From NCBI GenBank assembly GCA_005881355.1, contig VBDM01000037.1, positions 3,742 to 16,533 on the forward strand: DNA of 12,792 nucleotides. Direction: 5' to 3'. The stretch is from Betaproteobacteria bacterium. GTDB taxonomy: Bacteria > Pseudomonadota > Gammaproteobacteria > Burkholderiales > SG8-39. The position numbers and the translations under genes are program-made. Shown one piece after another: positions 1 to 6,752 of this stretch. Every line of letters begins with the position of its first letter. The stretch's first letter is position 1. The notes beneath the pieces are model-generated. The model saw only the letters and a program-made list of their open reading frames with translations. It was not told the origin of the DNA and did no database searches.

Positions 1-50
1 AGGCGCTTGTGCAGTTCGGACTGCACCCGCCCTACTACGGCTTCCGTCAT
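1..50 (-). CDS. rsmG: 16S rRNA (guanine-527-N7)-methyltransferase RsmG, N-terminal fragment
   Basis: Only the first 16 codons and two bases lie in the window (the gene runs off the left edge); they read MTEAVVGRVQSELHKR. The ATG at 50-48 overlaps the mnmG stop codon as ATGA, a typical arrangement for translationally coupled genes. The identification rests mainly on context: rsmG (gidB) follows mnmG (gidA) directly in very many bacteria, and a short helical N-terminus of this kind fits the family. RsmG methylates G527 of 16S rRNA in the 530 loop using S-adenosylmethionine. The SAM-binding domain lies outside the window, so the product cannot be proved here. In many proteobacteria parA and parB come next, which would agree with the parS site upstream of mnmG. 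Confidence 0.75.
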   Translation of the reverse strand, partial: MTEAVVGRVQSELHKR

Positions 51-1945
51 GCGGCCGATCTTTCTGCCTTGCTCATACCGCGTTTCAAGTAAACCAAGAG
101 CAGTGAGATCGCGGCCGGAGTTACACCTGAAATGCGCGAAGCCTGACCGACCGTCTCCGGTCGGTGCTGGCTCAGCTTCTGCTGCACTTCGATCGACAGC
201 CCGCGTACGCTGCGGTAGTCGATGTCGCGCGGCAGCGCGAGTGTTTCATAGCGCTCTTGACGTGCGATTTCCTCATGCTGACGGGCGACGTATCCCTGGT
301 ACTTGGCTTGAATCTCCACTTGCTCGACGACCGTCGCATCGGCGGCGACGGGCACGCCCGCTTCCGCAAGCCCGGCCAGCGAAGCGTAGCTCACTCCAGG
401 ACGCTTCAGCAGATCCATGAGCGAGTATTCGCGCTCGATTGGCTTGCCGAGTACGCGTTCGGCAACCCCAGCAGGCAAAGATTGGGGATTCACCCAGGTG
501 GACTTGAGCCGCTCCTGCTCGCGGGCGATCGCGTCGCGCTTGCGGTTGAAACCGTCCCAGCGGGAGTCGTCCACCACGCCGAGCCTGCGTCCGATCTCAG
601 TGAGCCGCAGATCGGCGTTATCTTCGCGCAGCATGAGGCGATACTCGGCTCGGCTCGTGAACATGCGGTAAGGCTCACTCACGCCCCGGGTGACGAGATC
701 ATCGACGAGCACCCCAATATAGCCTTCGTCGCGCCGCGGGCACCAAGGAGGTTCGCCCTTCACGAATAGCGCCGCGTTGATGCCGGCGAGGATCCCCTGC
801 GCTGCCGCCTCCTCATACCCCGTCGTGCCGTTGATCTGTCCGGCGAAGAAGAGACCCGAGATCGACTTCGTTTCCAGCGACGACCTCAAGTTGCGCGGAT
901 CGTAGTAGTCGTACTCGATGGCGTAACCGGGCCGCAAGATGTGGGCGTTCTCCAACCCGCGAATGCTCTGCACCAGATCGACTTGCACATCGAAGGGAAG
1001 GCTGGTCGAAATCCCATTCGGATAAAACTCGTTGGTGGTGAGCCCTTCCGGCTCCAAGAAAATCTGATGGCTTTGCTTGGCGGCAAAACGGTGGATCTTG
1101 TCCTCGATCGAAGGGCAATAGCGCGGGCCGATCCCTTCGATCACGCCCGTATACATGGGGGAGCGGTCGAGCCCACCCCGGATGATTTCGTGCGTGCGCG
1201 GATTGGTGTGGGTAATCCAACACGGTAGCTGGCGCGGGTGCATTTCCCGCGCCCCGAGGAATGAAAATACGGGGACCGGCTCGTCGCCCGGCTGCATTTG
1301 CATCGCCGAGAAATCGATGGTCCGGCCATCGACGCGGGGGGGTGTTCCAGTCTTGAGGCGACCCGCCGGGAGCTTCAGCTCGCGCAGCCTCGCCGCGAGG
1401 CTGATCGAGGGCGGATCCCCGGCCCGGCCGGCCTGGTGCTTAGACAATCCGATATGGACGAGGCCGGAAAGGAAGGTCCCGGTCGTCAGCACGACCGCGC
1501 GGCCGGAAAAGCGCACGCCGAGTTGAGTCACCACCCCGGTAATACGATCGCCCTCAAGGATGAGATCATCCACCGCCTGCTGGAACAGGCTGAGATTGCG
1601 TTGGTTCTCCAGCCGCGAGCGAATCGCGCTCTTGTACAGCAGACGGTCGGCCTGGGCGCGAGTCGCTCGGACGGCAGGTCCCTTCGAGGAATTGAGGATA
1701 CGGAACTGGATCCCCGCCTCATCGGTGGCGATCGCCATGGCTCCGCCCAAGGCGTCGACTTCTTTGACCAAGTGCCCCTTGCCAATGCCACCGATAGAGG
1801 GGTTACACGACATTTGCCCGAGCGTTTCGATGTTGTGTGTCAGGAGAAGCGTTCTGCAACCCGCGCGCGCGGCGGCGAGTGCGGCCTCGGTGCCGGCGTG
1901 GCCGCCGCCGACTACGATGACGTCGAAAGGGGTGGGAAACTGCAT
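47..1945 (-). CDS. mnmG: tRNA uridine-34 5-carboxymethylaminomethyl modification enzyme MnmG (GidA)
   Basis: With MnmE this FAD protein installs the cmnm5 (or nm5) group on the wobble uridine U34 of certain tRNAs in the cytoplasm, using methylenetetrahydrofolate, FAD and NADH (known of the family). The product is 632 residues, close to the usual length of about 630. Visible landmarks: the FAD dinucleotide-binding GGGHAG at 13-18 within FDVIVVGGGHAGTEAA, the CNPSIGGIGKGH signature near residues 47-58, GRLKTGTPPR, YCPSIEDKIHRF, the second GidA signature around YDYYDPRNL and FAGQINGTTGYEEA, and TSRAEYRLMLREDNADLRL before the C-terminal helical domain that contacts MnmE. The frame stays open to a TTG at 1966, but homologues begin close to the Rossmann strand, so ATG at 1945 (MQFPTPFDV) is preferred. 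No clear Shine-Dalgarno is seen at either start. Its partner mnmE lies about 3.4 kb away on the same strand. Confidence 0.96.
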   Translation of the reverse strand: MQFPTPFDVIVVGGGHAGTEAALAAARAGCRTLLLTHNIETLGQMSCNPSIGGIGKGHLVKEVDALGGAMAIATDEAGIQFRILNSSKGPAVRATRAQADRLLYKSAIRSRLENQRNLSLFQQAVDDLILEGDRITGVVTQLGVRFSGRAVVLTTGTFLSGLVHIGLSKHQAGRAGDPPSISLAARLRELKLPAGRLKTGTPPRVDGRTIDFSAMQMQPGDEPVPVFSFLGAREMHPRQLPCWITHTNPRTHEIIRGGLDRSPMYTGVIEGIGPRYCPSIEDKIHRFAAKQSHQIFLEPEGLTTNEFYPNGISTSLPFDVQVDLVQSIRGLENAHILRPGYAIEYDYYDPRNLRSSLETKSISGLFFAGQINGTTGYEEAAAQGILAGINAALFVKGEPPWCPRRDEGYIGVLVDDLVTRGVSEPYRMFTSRAEYRLMLREDNADLRLTEIGRRLGVVDDSRWDGFNRKRDAIAREQERLKSTWVNPQSLPAGVAERVLGKPIEREYSLMDLLKRPGVSYASLAGLAEAGVPVAADATVVEQVEIQAKYQGYVARQHEEIARQERYETLALPRDIDYRSVRGLSIEVQQKLSQHRPETVGQASRISGVTPAAISLLLVYLKRGMSKAERSAA

Positions 1946-1971
1946 CGCTTGGGCAAACGAAAACAAGCCCG

Positions 1972-1977
1972 ATTTTA
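1972..1977 (-). promoter_or_regulatory. possible -10 element of the mnmG promoter
   Basis: Read on the minus strand this is TAAAAT, five of six matches to TATAAT. It sits 27 bases upstream of the ATG at 1945, in an otherwise GC-rich leader. No good -35 hexamer lies at the right distance, so the assignment is weak. If transcription starts just downstream, near 1965, the alternative TTG start of mnmG at 1966 would be left out of the message. I see nothing recognisable between here and the parS site at 2079. Confidence 0.25.
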
Positions 1978-2078
1978 AAGGTATTCGAGAGCGAGAGACA
2001 GTGATTCACGCAGAACATCGGGGCTTGGATGCGGGACTGACGTCCGCTGTTTCTTTGGCGTTCGACCCTTAACGCTCA

Positions 2079-2094
2079 TGTTTCACGTGGAACA
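2079..2094. promoter_or_regulatory. parS: parS site (ParB-binding centromere)
   Basis: The 16 bases TGTTTCACGTGGAACA match the widely conserved parS consensus TGTTNCACGTGNAACA at every fixed position. The two halves are an inverted repeat around CACGTG apart from the variable positions. ParB is known to load on such sites, spread as a CTP-dependent clamp and recruit ParA and SMC for origin segregation. Location supports the call: it lies in the intergenic region upstream of mnmG-rsmG, the cluster that in many proteobacteria continues into parA-parB, and 18 bases from a cluster of DnaA-box-like sequences. No parA or parB is in the window. Confidence 0.9.
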
Positions 2095-2111
2095 TCGGTG
2101 CTGCTCACAGG

Positions 2112-2261
2112 TTCTCCACCAGAAATCCACGGCTTATACAGCCCGCAGATCACAGGATATCCACCTGGTTTCCCCAGGCTATCCACAGGAATTTTCGGAA
2201 GGTGATCCACAACTTAGAAGTGTTTGCCAAAGAAACGCTCAACGCGATGAAATGTGAATAA
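2112..2261. other. DnaA-box cluster, candidate replication origin (oriC)
   Basis: Compared with TTATNCACA, five box-like 9-mers are visible. On the plus strand: 2112-2120 (TTCTCCACC, two mismatches), 2157-2165 (ATATCCACC, two), 2179-2187 (CTATCCACA, one) and 2203-2211 (TGATCCACA, one). On the minus strand: 2253-2261 (TTATTCACA, no mismatch). A sixth, TTATCCACG at 2336-2344, lies just after the terminator. The middle three plus-strand boxes start 22 and 24 bases apart, about two helical turns, and share orientation. A moderately AT-rich stretch follows (about 2248-2270). Origins between mnmG (gidA) and its upstream neighbour are well known in gammaproteobacteria, and a parS site lies alongside. 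Against this, no long AT-rich unwinding element stands out, and the flanking gene polarity favours an origin near dnaA. Confidence 0.5.
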
Positions 2262-2310
2262 AAACAATAGCTCGCTTGGCTCCGCGTTGACTCACGAGAC
2301 TGACGGAACT

Positions 2311-2337
2311 AAAAAAGCCGTCATCGACGGCTTTTTT
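2311..2337 (-). terminator. rho-independent terminator downstream of pckG
   Basis: The 6-bp stem GCCGTC/GACGGC (2317-2322 and 2326-2331) with a 3-base loop is flanked by six A on the left and six T on the right, so it reads as an intrinsic terminator on both strands. It begins 17 bases past the pckG stop codon on the minus strand and is best assigned to pckG. It would insulate the DnaA-box and parS region and mnmG from pckG transcription. On the plus strand it could stop leftover transcription heading into pckG antisense. Confidence is high because the stem is perfect and the T tract is uninterrupted. Confidence 0.9.
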
Positions 2338-2354
2338 ATCCACGAATCTGATTT

Positions 2355-4187
2355 TCAGCCGAGCGAGCGTTCCAACGCTTCCCGCCGCAATGCGAGCTCC
2401 CGCGGTAACCGGCCGCTTAAAAGCCGAAGCAACTCGTCCTGCAGCTTGAGCTCCCGCCTCCACTCGCTGCCGTCGATTGAGCTGACGCGTCTGAACTTCT
2501 CGTCGTCGAACCCCTCGAGTCCGCTCCACTCCACATCTGCAAACTCGGGAACCCTGCCGATCGGTGTTTCAACCCCGTGTGCCTTGCCTTGGCAGCGCTC
2601 GACGATCCACTTCAGCACCCGCATGTTCTCGCCGAACCCTGGCCAGATGAACTTGCCGTCGGCGTCGGTGCGGAACCAGTTGACGCAGAAAATCCGCGGG
2701 CGCTTAGGCACCGAGCGTCCGAGCTTGAGCCAGTGGCTGAAGTAATCGCCCATGTTGTAGCCGACAAATGGAATCATCGCCATCGGGTCGCGCCTGACTA
2801 CGCCGACCTTGCCGGTTGCTGCGGCCGTGGTTTCCGAGCCCATCGTCGCGGCGATGTAGACTCCCGCATCCCAATCGAAGGCCTCAGTCACCAGCGGAAC
2901 CGTGTCCGAGCGCCGGCCACCGAACACAAAAGCCGATATCGGCACGCCCTCGGGATTCTCCCATTCGGGATCGATCGAAGGGCACTGCGTGGCGGGGACC
3001 GTAAACCGCGAGTTTGGGTGGGCCGCTTTCCTGCCGCAATCGGGTGTCCACTCCCTCCCCTGCCAATCGATAAGCTTGGCGGGAAGCACATCGGTCATTC
3101 CCTCCCACCACACGTCGCCGTCTGGCGTCATGGCAACATTCGTGAATATCGTATTGCTCCTGATCATCGCCATGCAGTTGGGATTGGTCTTTTCGGAGGT
3201 GCCCGGTGCGACACCGAAAATCCCGGATTCAGGATTGATCGCGTAAAAGCGTCCGTCCTTGCCCGGCTTTATCCAGGCGATGTCTTCGCCTATCGTGGAA
3301 ACTTTCCAGCCCTTGAACGCTGCCGGCGGAATCAGCATGGCGAAGTTCGTTTTTCCGCACGCTGAAGGGAATGCCGCGCTCACATAGATCTTTTCGCCCG
3401 AGGGCGGCGTGACGCCGAGAATCAGCATGTGTTCGGCGAGCCAGCCTTGGTCCCGGCCCATGACCGAGGCAATGCGCAGGGAAAAACACTTCTTGCCGAG
3501 CAATGCGTTGCCGCCGTAGCCGGACCCGAACGACCATATTTCCCTGGTTTCCGGATAATGGACGATGTACTTGTGCTCCCTGCTGCACGGCCAAGCCACG
3601 TCCTTCTGTCCGGGCACGAGCGGCGCGCCGACCGAATGCACGCAGGGAACGAAATCACCGCTCCTACCCAGGATTTCCCATACCTTCTTTGTCATGCGCG
3701 TCATGAGGCGCATGCTCACCACGACGTACGGGGAATCGGTCAGTTCGATCCCGATGTGCGCGATGTGCGAGCCGAGCGGCCCCATCGAGAACGGAACCAC
3801 GTACAGCGTGCGGCCACGCATGCACCCGTCGAAGAGCTTGTCCAGCGCGGCGCGCATTTCCCGGGGTTCAACCCAATTGTTCGTCGGACCCGCGTCCTCC
3901 TTTTGCTGAGAGCAGATGAAGGTCCGATCCTCGGTGCGCGCCACGTCACCGGGATCCGAGAGCGCGAGGAAGCAATTCGGGCGAAGCCTGGGATTGAGCC
4001 GCTTCAGCGTGCCTGACTTGACCATCTCGTCGCAAAGCCGGTCATATTCTTGCTGCGAGCCATCGCACCATCGAATCCGGTCGGGTTTTGTCAGCGCGGC
4101 GATGCGCGCGACCCATTCCTTGGCGCCGTGGTGCTGAACGTAAGACGGAGCGTCAATATCAATGCCTGCAGCGTAAGGTTGATTCAT
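2355..4187 (-). CDS. pckG: phosphoenolpyruvate carboxykinase, GTP-dependent
   Basis: This cytosolic gluconeogenic enzyme converts oxaloacetate and GTP to phosphoenolpyruvate, GDP and CO2. The product has 610 residues, normal for the GTP class, which is unrelated in overall sequence to the shorter ATP-dependent PckA. Seen in order: RTLYVVPFSMGPLGS near 126-140, HIGIELTDSPYVV, the phosphate-binding loop FPSACGKTNFAML at 273-285 with the active-site cysteine at 276-277 of the ACGKT element, the metal-binding kinase-2 motif STIGEDIAW at 297-305, NPESGIFGVAPGTS at 318-331, the nucleotide-binding FGGRRSDTVPLV at 422-433, and FVGYNMGDYF at 474-483. The frame is open upstream to 4283, but ATG 4187 (MNQPYAAG) is chosen because GAGG stands 7 bases before it and because the upstream 32 residues are not family-like. 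It sits alone between its own leader and a strong terminator. Its place beside mnmG is unusual in my experience. Confidence 0.97.
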   Translation of the reverse strand: MNQPYAAGIDIDAPSYVQHHGAKEWVARIAALTKPDRIRWCDGSQQEYDRLCDEMVKSGTLKRLNPRLRPNCFLALSDPGDVARTEDRTFICSQQKEDAGPTNNWVEPREMRAALDKLFDGCMRGRTLYVVPFSMGPLGSHIAHIGIELTDSPYVVVSMRLMTRMTKKVWEILGRSGDFVPCVHSVGAPLVPGQKDVAWPCSREHKYIVHYPETREIWSFGSGYGGNALLGKKCFSLRIASVMGRDQGWLAEHMLILGVTPPSGEKIYVSAAFPSACGKTNFAMLIPPAAFKGWKVSTIGEDIAWIKPGKDGRFYAINPESGIFGVAPGTSEKTNPNCMAMIRSNTIFTNVAMTPDGDVWWEGMTDVLPAKLIDWQGREWTPDCGRKAAHPNSRFTVPATQCPSIDPEWENPEGVPISAFVFGGRRSDTVPLVTEAFDWDAGVYIAATMGSETTAAATGKVGVVRRDPMAMIPFVGYNMGDYFSHWLKLGRSVPKRPRIFCVNWFRTDADGKFIWPGFGENMRVLKWIVERCQGKAHGVETPIGRVPEFADVEWSGLEGFDDEKFRRVSSIDGSEWRRELKLQDELLRLLSGRLPRELALRREALERSLG

Positions 4188-4194
4188 GCTGGGG

Positions 4195-4198
4195 CCTC
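4195..4198 (-). promoter_or_regulatory. ribosome binding site of pckG
   Basis: On the minus strand GAGG lies 7 bases before the ATG at 4187, in the context GCGAGGCCCCAGC. This spacing is near ideal and decides the start against the longer open frame. The rest of the 113-base gap to abrB (4188-4300) holds T-rich runs on the minus strand but no promoter I can defend. Confidence 0.7.
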
Positions 4199-4300
4199 GC
4201 GATGACGGCTTGACGGCGGAACCGATACGACCGCCATTTACCACGATCCAGTCGCAGAAAAAAATGACCAGGAAAAACGACAAGTTACGCTATGTGGATG

Positions 4301-5341
4301 CTATGCGCGCAACCTCCGCGTGAGGCGTCTTGCCATCCGGAAAGTGGGCGCCGTCGTTGTGACGAGGATAATGACTCGCGCAACGTGCGCCGCGGTCACG
4401 AGCGGCACGCCGAGCTGGAGAACCTTGGCGGTGACGCACATCTCGGCCATGCCGCCCGGCGCGGTAGCGAGCACCATAGTCGAAATCGGCACCGCAGCAG
4501 CGAGCGCCGCGCCCCAGGCAAACAGCGCCGAAGCGAAAATTGCCAGAACCACGGAAACGCACACCATCGCGATAAAACGCCGCGCGGCCCTGAGCGATTC
4601 GCGATCGAAGCCCGAACCGAGCGCGCAGCCGAGCAACACCTGCGCCGCGTTGGACAGCCCGACAGGTATCGCCGACAATCCAACCCCGCCCACGGTCAGA
4701 CCGATGGCCACCGCGAGCGGGCCCAGCATCCAGGCGTTCGGCACACGCAGCTTACCGAGCAGCGCGCCGGCCGCGGCTGCCACCGCGAGCAAGACGAGCA
4801 GGCCCGCGGCGTCAACGTCGAACCGCGCAGGACGGAAAGGGTCGATTCCATGGACGCCCAGCGACGTAAACACGAACGGCACGATCACAACGACGATCAT
4901 GACGCGCAGCGATTGCGCGACCACCACGCGGTCGAGCCGGGCTCCAAAGCGCTCCCCCAAAATGGTCATCTCCGCGGCCCCGCCGGGAACGCTGGCGAAA
5001 AGCGCCGTGGTCGCGTCGAGGTCCGTGGTGCGGATAAGAAACCAGCCGCTCGCGTAAGCGAGCAGTACCGCGAACACCGCAGCCGCGATGAGCAAGGGCC
5101 AGTGCGCTGCGACCTCGCCTGCGACAACCGGGGTGAAATACAGCCCCAGCGCGCAGCCTATGACGAGCTGGCCGGCGGCCCTTCCGCCCTTGGGCGACGC
5201 GAGCCTAGCGCCGGCAAATTTCCCGCAGGCCATGGCGAGCAACGGCCCGATCAGCCACGGCAGCGGGGCGCGCAGTACGCTGAACACCGCGCCACTCGCG
5301 CCGCAAACGAGCAGCGCGCTGAAAACCGGATAACGATTCAT
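4301..5341 (-). CDS. AbrB-family (PF05145-like) integral membrane protein
   Basis: The 346-residue product is highly hydrophobic, with about nine to ten predicted membrane segments, and is built from two homologous halves. Three paired elements show the duplication: LPWLIGPLLA (28-37) with NAWMLGPLAV (202-211); GQLVIGCALGLYF (57-69) with AQVLLGCALGSGF (233-245); and SVPGGAAEMTILG (117-129) with TAPGGMAEMCVTA (293-305). The PGG-AEM signature is typical of the AbrB family, named after an E. coli protein reported to regulate aidB and often mislabelled ammonia monooxygenase. The family is thought to be transporter-like, but no substrate is established, so none is claimed. It is unrelated to the Bacillus transcription factor AbrB. 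ATG 5341 (MNRYPVFSAL) is chosen because upstream residues in the same frame lie inside mnmE and look non-coding. It follows mnmE by 19 bases and is probably cotranscribed with it. Confidence 0.88.
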   Translation of the reverse strand: MNRYPVFSALLVCGASGAVFSVLRAPLPWLIGPLLAMACGKFAGARLASPKGGRAAGQLVIGCALGLYFTPVVAGEVAAHWPLLIAAAVFAVLLAYASGWFLIRTTDLDATTALFASVPGGAAEMTILGERFGARLDRVVVAQSLRVMIVVVIVPFVFTSLGVHGIDPFRPARFDVDAAGLLVLLAVAAAAGALLGKLRVPNAWMLGPLAVAIGLTVGGVGLSAIPVGLSNAAQVLLGCALGSGFDRESLRAARRFIAMVCVSVVLAIFASALFAWGAALAAAVPISTMVLATAPGGMAEMCVTAKVLQLGVPLVTAAHVARVIILVTTTAPTFRMARRLTRRLRA

Positions 5342-5360
5342 TCGGCTCAGGAGAGTGCGC

Positions 5361-6710
5361 TCATTTTCCGACGCAAAATCGCGAAAAAATTTCGCCCAGC
5401 AGGTCGTCCGCGGTGAACTCCCCGGTGATCGTGTTGAGTTCGCGTTGCGCAAGACTGAGTTCTTCTGCGAAGAGCTCGCTCTGCCGCATCGCGCGCCCCG
5501 CCCGCTCGAGCGCCTCTGCAACGCGTCCAAGCGCGGTGAGATGCCGCTCGCGCGCCATGAATACGTCTTCGCTGCCTGATTGCCAGCCGGCCAGAGCGAG
5601 CAGCGCCCTGCGTAGCGCGTCGATACCGTCGCCCGTTTTAGCAGAAAGGTGAATCCGCCAACCCTCTGCACCCTCTTCGGCCCGCGGCGCGGCCCGGCAG
5701 AGATCGATCTTGTTGAACACGGTGACAGGTTTCAGCTTTTGCGGAAGGCGGGCGGCGATAGCGCGGTCGGCGCCGGTGACGCCGGCACGCGCGTCAACCA
5801 CTAGGAGGAGCGCATCGGCGCGTCCGATCACCTCCCAGGTGCGGGCGATGCCGATCGCCTCTACTTTGTCGGCGGTGTCGCGCAGACCGGCGGTATCGAT
5901 GATGTTCATGGGCACACCCTCGATCTGTATCGTCTGGCGCACCGCATCGCGCGTCGTTCCGGGAATTTCTGTCACGATCGCCAGCTCTTCTCCGGCGAGC
6001 CGGTTGAGGAGCGATGATTTCCCCACGTTGGGTCGGCCGGCCAGCACTACTTGAAGTCCGCTGCGCAGCATACTGCCCTGGCGCCCGCGATCGAGCGTGC
6101 GGGCGACTTCGCTCCGCACCCGCTCCAGGCGCTCGCGGGCGTCGTCCCTGTCGACGGGGTCGATTTCCTCCTCGGGAAAGTCCAACGTCGCCTCGACCAG
6201 CGTGCGCAACTCGATGAGCTGCTTCGCGAGGTTCCCGATCAGCTCGGAGAACTCGCCGCGCAGCGAGCGCAGCGCACAGCGCGCAGCCGTTTCGGTGGCG
6301 GCCTCGATTAGGTCGGCGACGCCCTCGGCCTGCGCAAGATCGAGCTTGTCGTTCAAGAACGCACGGCGGGTGAATTCGCCTGGCTCGGCTAGACGCGCCC
6401 CAAGCTCGAGGCATCGCCTCAATAGCATCTGCAGCACGACGGGCCCGCCATGAGCTTGCAGCTCAAGCACGTCCTCGCCTGTATACGACGCCGGTGTAGG
6501 GAAGAAAAGCGCGATACCATCGTCAATCGGCTCGCCCGAGGCCCCGCGAAACGTCGTGCGCGCGGCCAGACGCGGCGCAGGAACGCGGCCAAGCAGGTGT
6601 GACACGAGGCGCTCGAGAGGCCTTCCCGAAACGCGCACGATTCCGATTCCTGCCCGCCCCGTCGCAGTCGCGACAGCCGCGATCACATCAGCATCGGACG
6701 GCGCAGCCAT
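5361..6710 (-). CDS. mnmE: tRNA uridine-34 modification GTPase MnmE (TrmE)
   Basis: MnmE is the GTPase partner of MnmG in wobble-uridine modification of tRNA. The 449-residue product has the full family layout: an N-terminal tetrahydrofolate-binding domain (about 1-120, beginning with DVIAAVATATGRAGIGIVRVSG and containing YTGEDVLELQAHGG), a helical domain split around the G domain, and the G domain itself with G1 GRPNVGKS at 225-232, G2 GTTRD at 251-255, G3 DTAG at 272-275, G4 NKID at 333-336 and SAK at 356-358. It ends in FCVGK, with the functionally important cysteine at 446, so the gene is complete. The start ATG 6710 is preceded by a purine-rich AGAGAG at suitable distance. It lies 42 bases after yidC, a conserved neighbour in most proteobacteria. 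Confidence 0.97.
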   Translation of the reverse strand: MAAPSDADVIAAVATATGRAGIGIVRVSGRPLERLVSHLLGRVPAPRLAARTTFRGASGEPIDDGIALFFPTPASYTGEDVLELQAHGGPVVLQMLLRRCLELGARLAEPGEFTRRAFLNDKLDLAQAEGVADLIEAATETAARCALRSLRGEFSELIGNLAKQLIELRTLVEATLDFPEEEIDPVDRDDARERLERVRSEVARTLDRGRQGSMLRSGLQVVLAGRPNVGKSSLLNRLAGEELAIVTEIPGTTRDAVRQTIQIEGVPMNIIDTAGLRDTADKVEAIGIARTWEVIGRADALLLVVDARAGVTGADRAIAARLPQKLKPVTVFNKIDLCRAAPRAEEGAEGWRIHLSAKTGDGIDALRRALLALAGWQSGSEDVFMARERHLTALGRVAEALERAGRAMRQSELFAEELSLAQRELNTITGEFTADDLLGEIFSRFCVGK

Positions 6711-6752
6711 CGGTTCGCTCTCTGGCGTGGCTACCCGCAGCCGGGCGGGACC

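Noticed and set aside
9..26. Inverted repeat GTGCAGT-TCGG-ACTGCAC near the rsmG start
   Set aside because: It lies inside rsmG codons, has no T tract, and a 7-bp stem is not exceptional; no regulatory role can be supported.
4188..4283. 32-residue N-terminal extension of PckG
   Set aside because: A good GAGG ribosome binding site precedes the inner ATG at 4187, and the 610-residue length fits the family.
4293..4301. DnaA-box-like TGTGGATGC at the end of abrB
   Set aside because: Two mismatches and isolated from other boxes; likely chance.
4292..5416. Long plus-strand open frame of 374 codons opposite abrB
   Set aside because: It is the antisense of a clear membrane protein gene. Its translation is rich in Arg, His, Glu and Gly with no recognisable domain, as expected of shadow frames in GC-rich DNA.
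5342..5671. 110-residue N-terminal extension of the AbrB-like protein
   Set aside because: It lies inside mnmE in another frame, is Arg- and Ser-rich and unlike the family; MNRYPVFSAL at 5341 starts directly before the first membrane segment.
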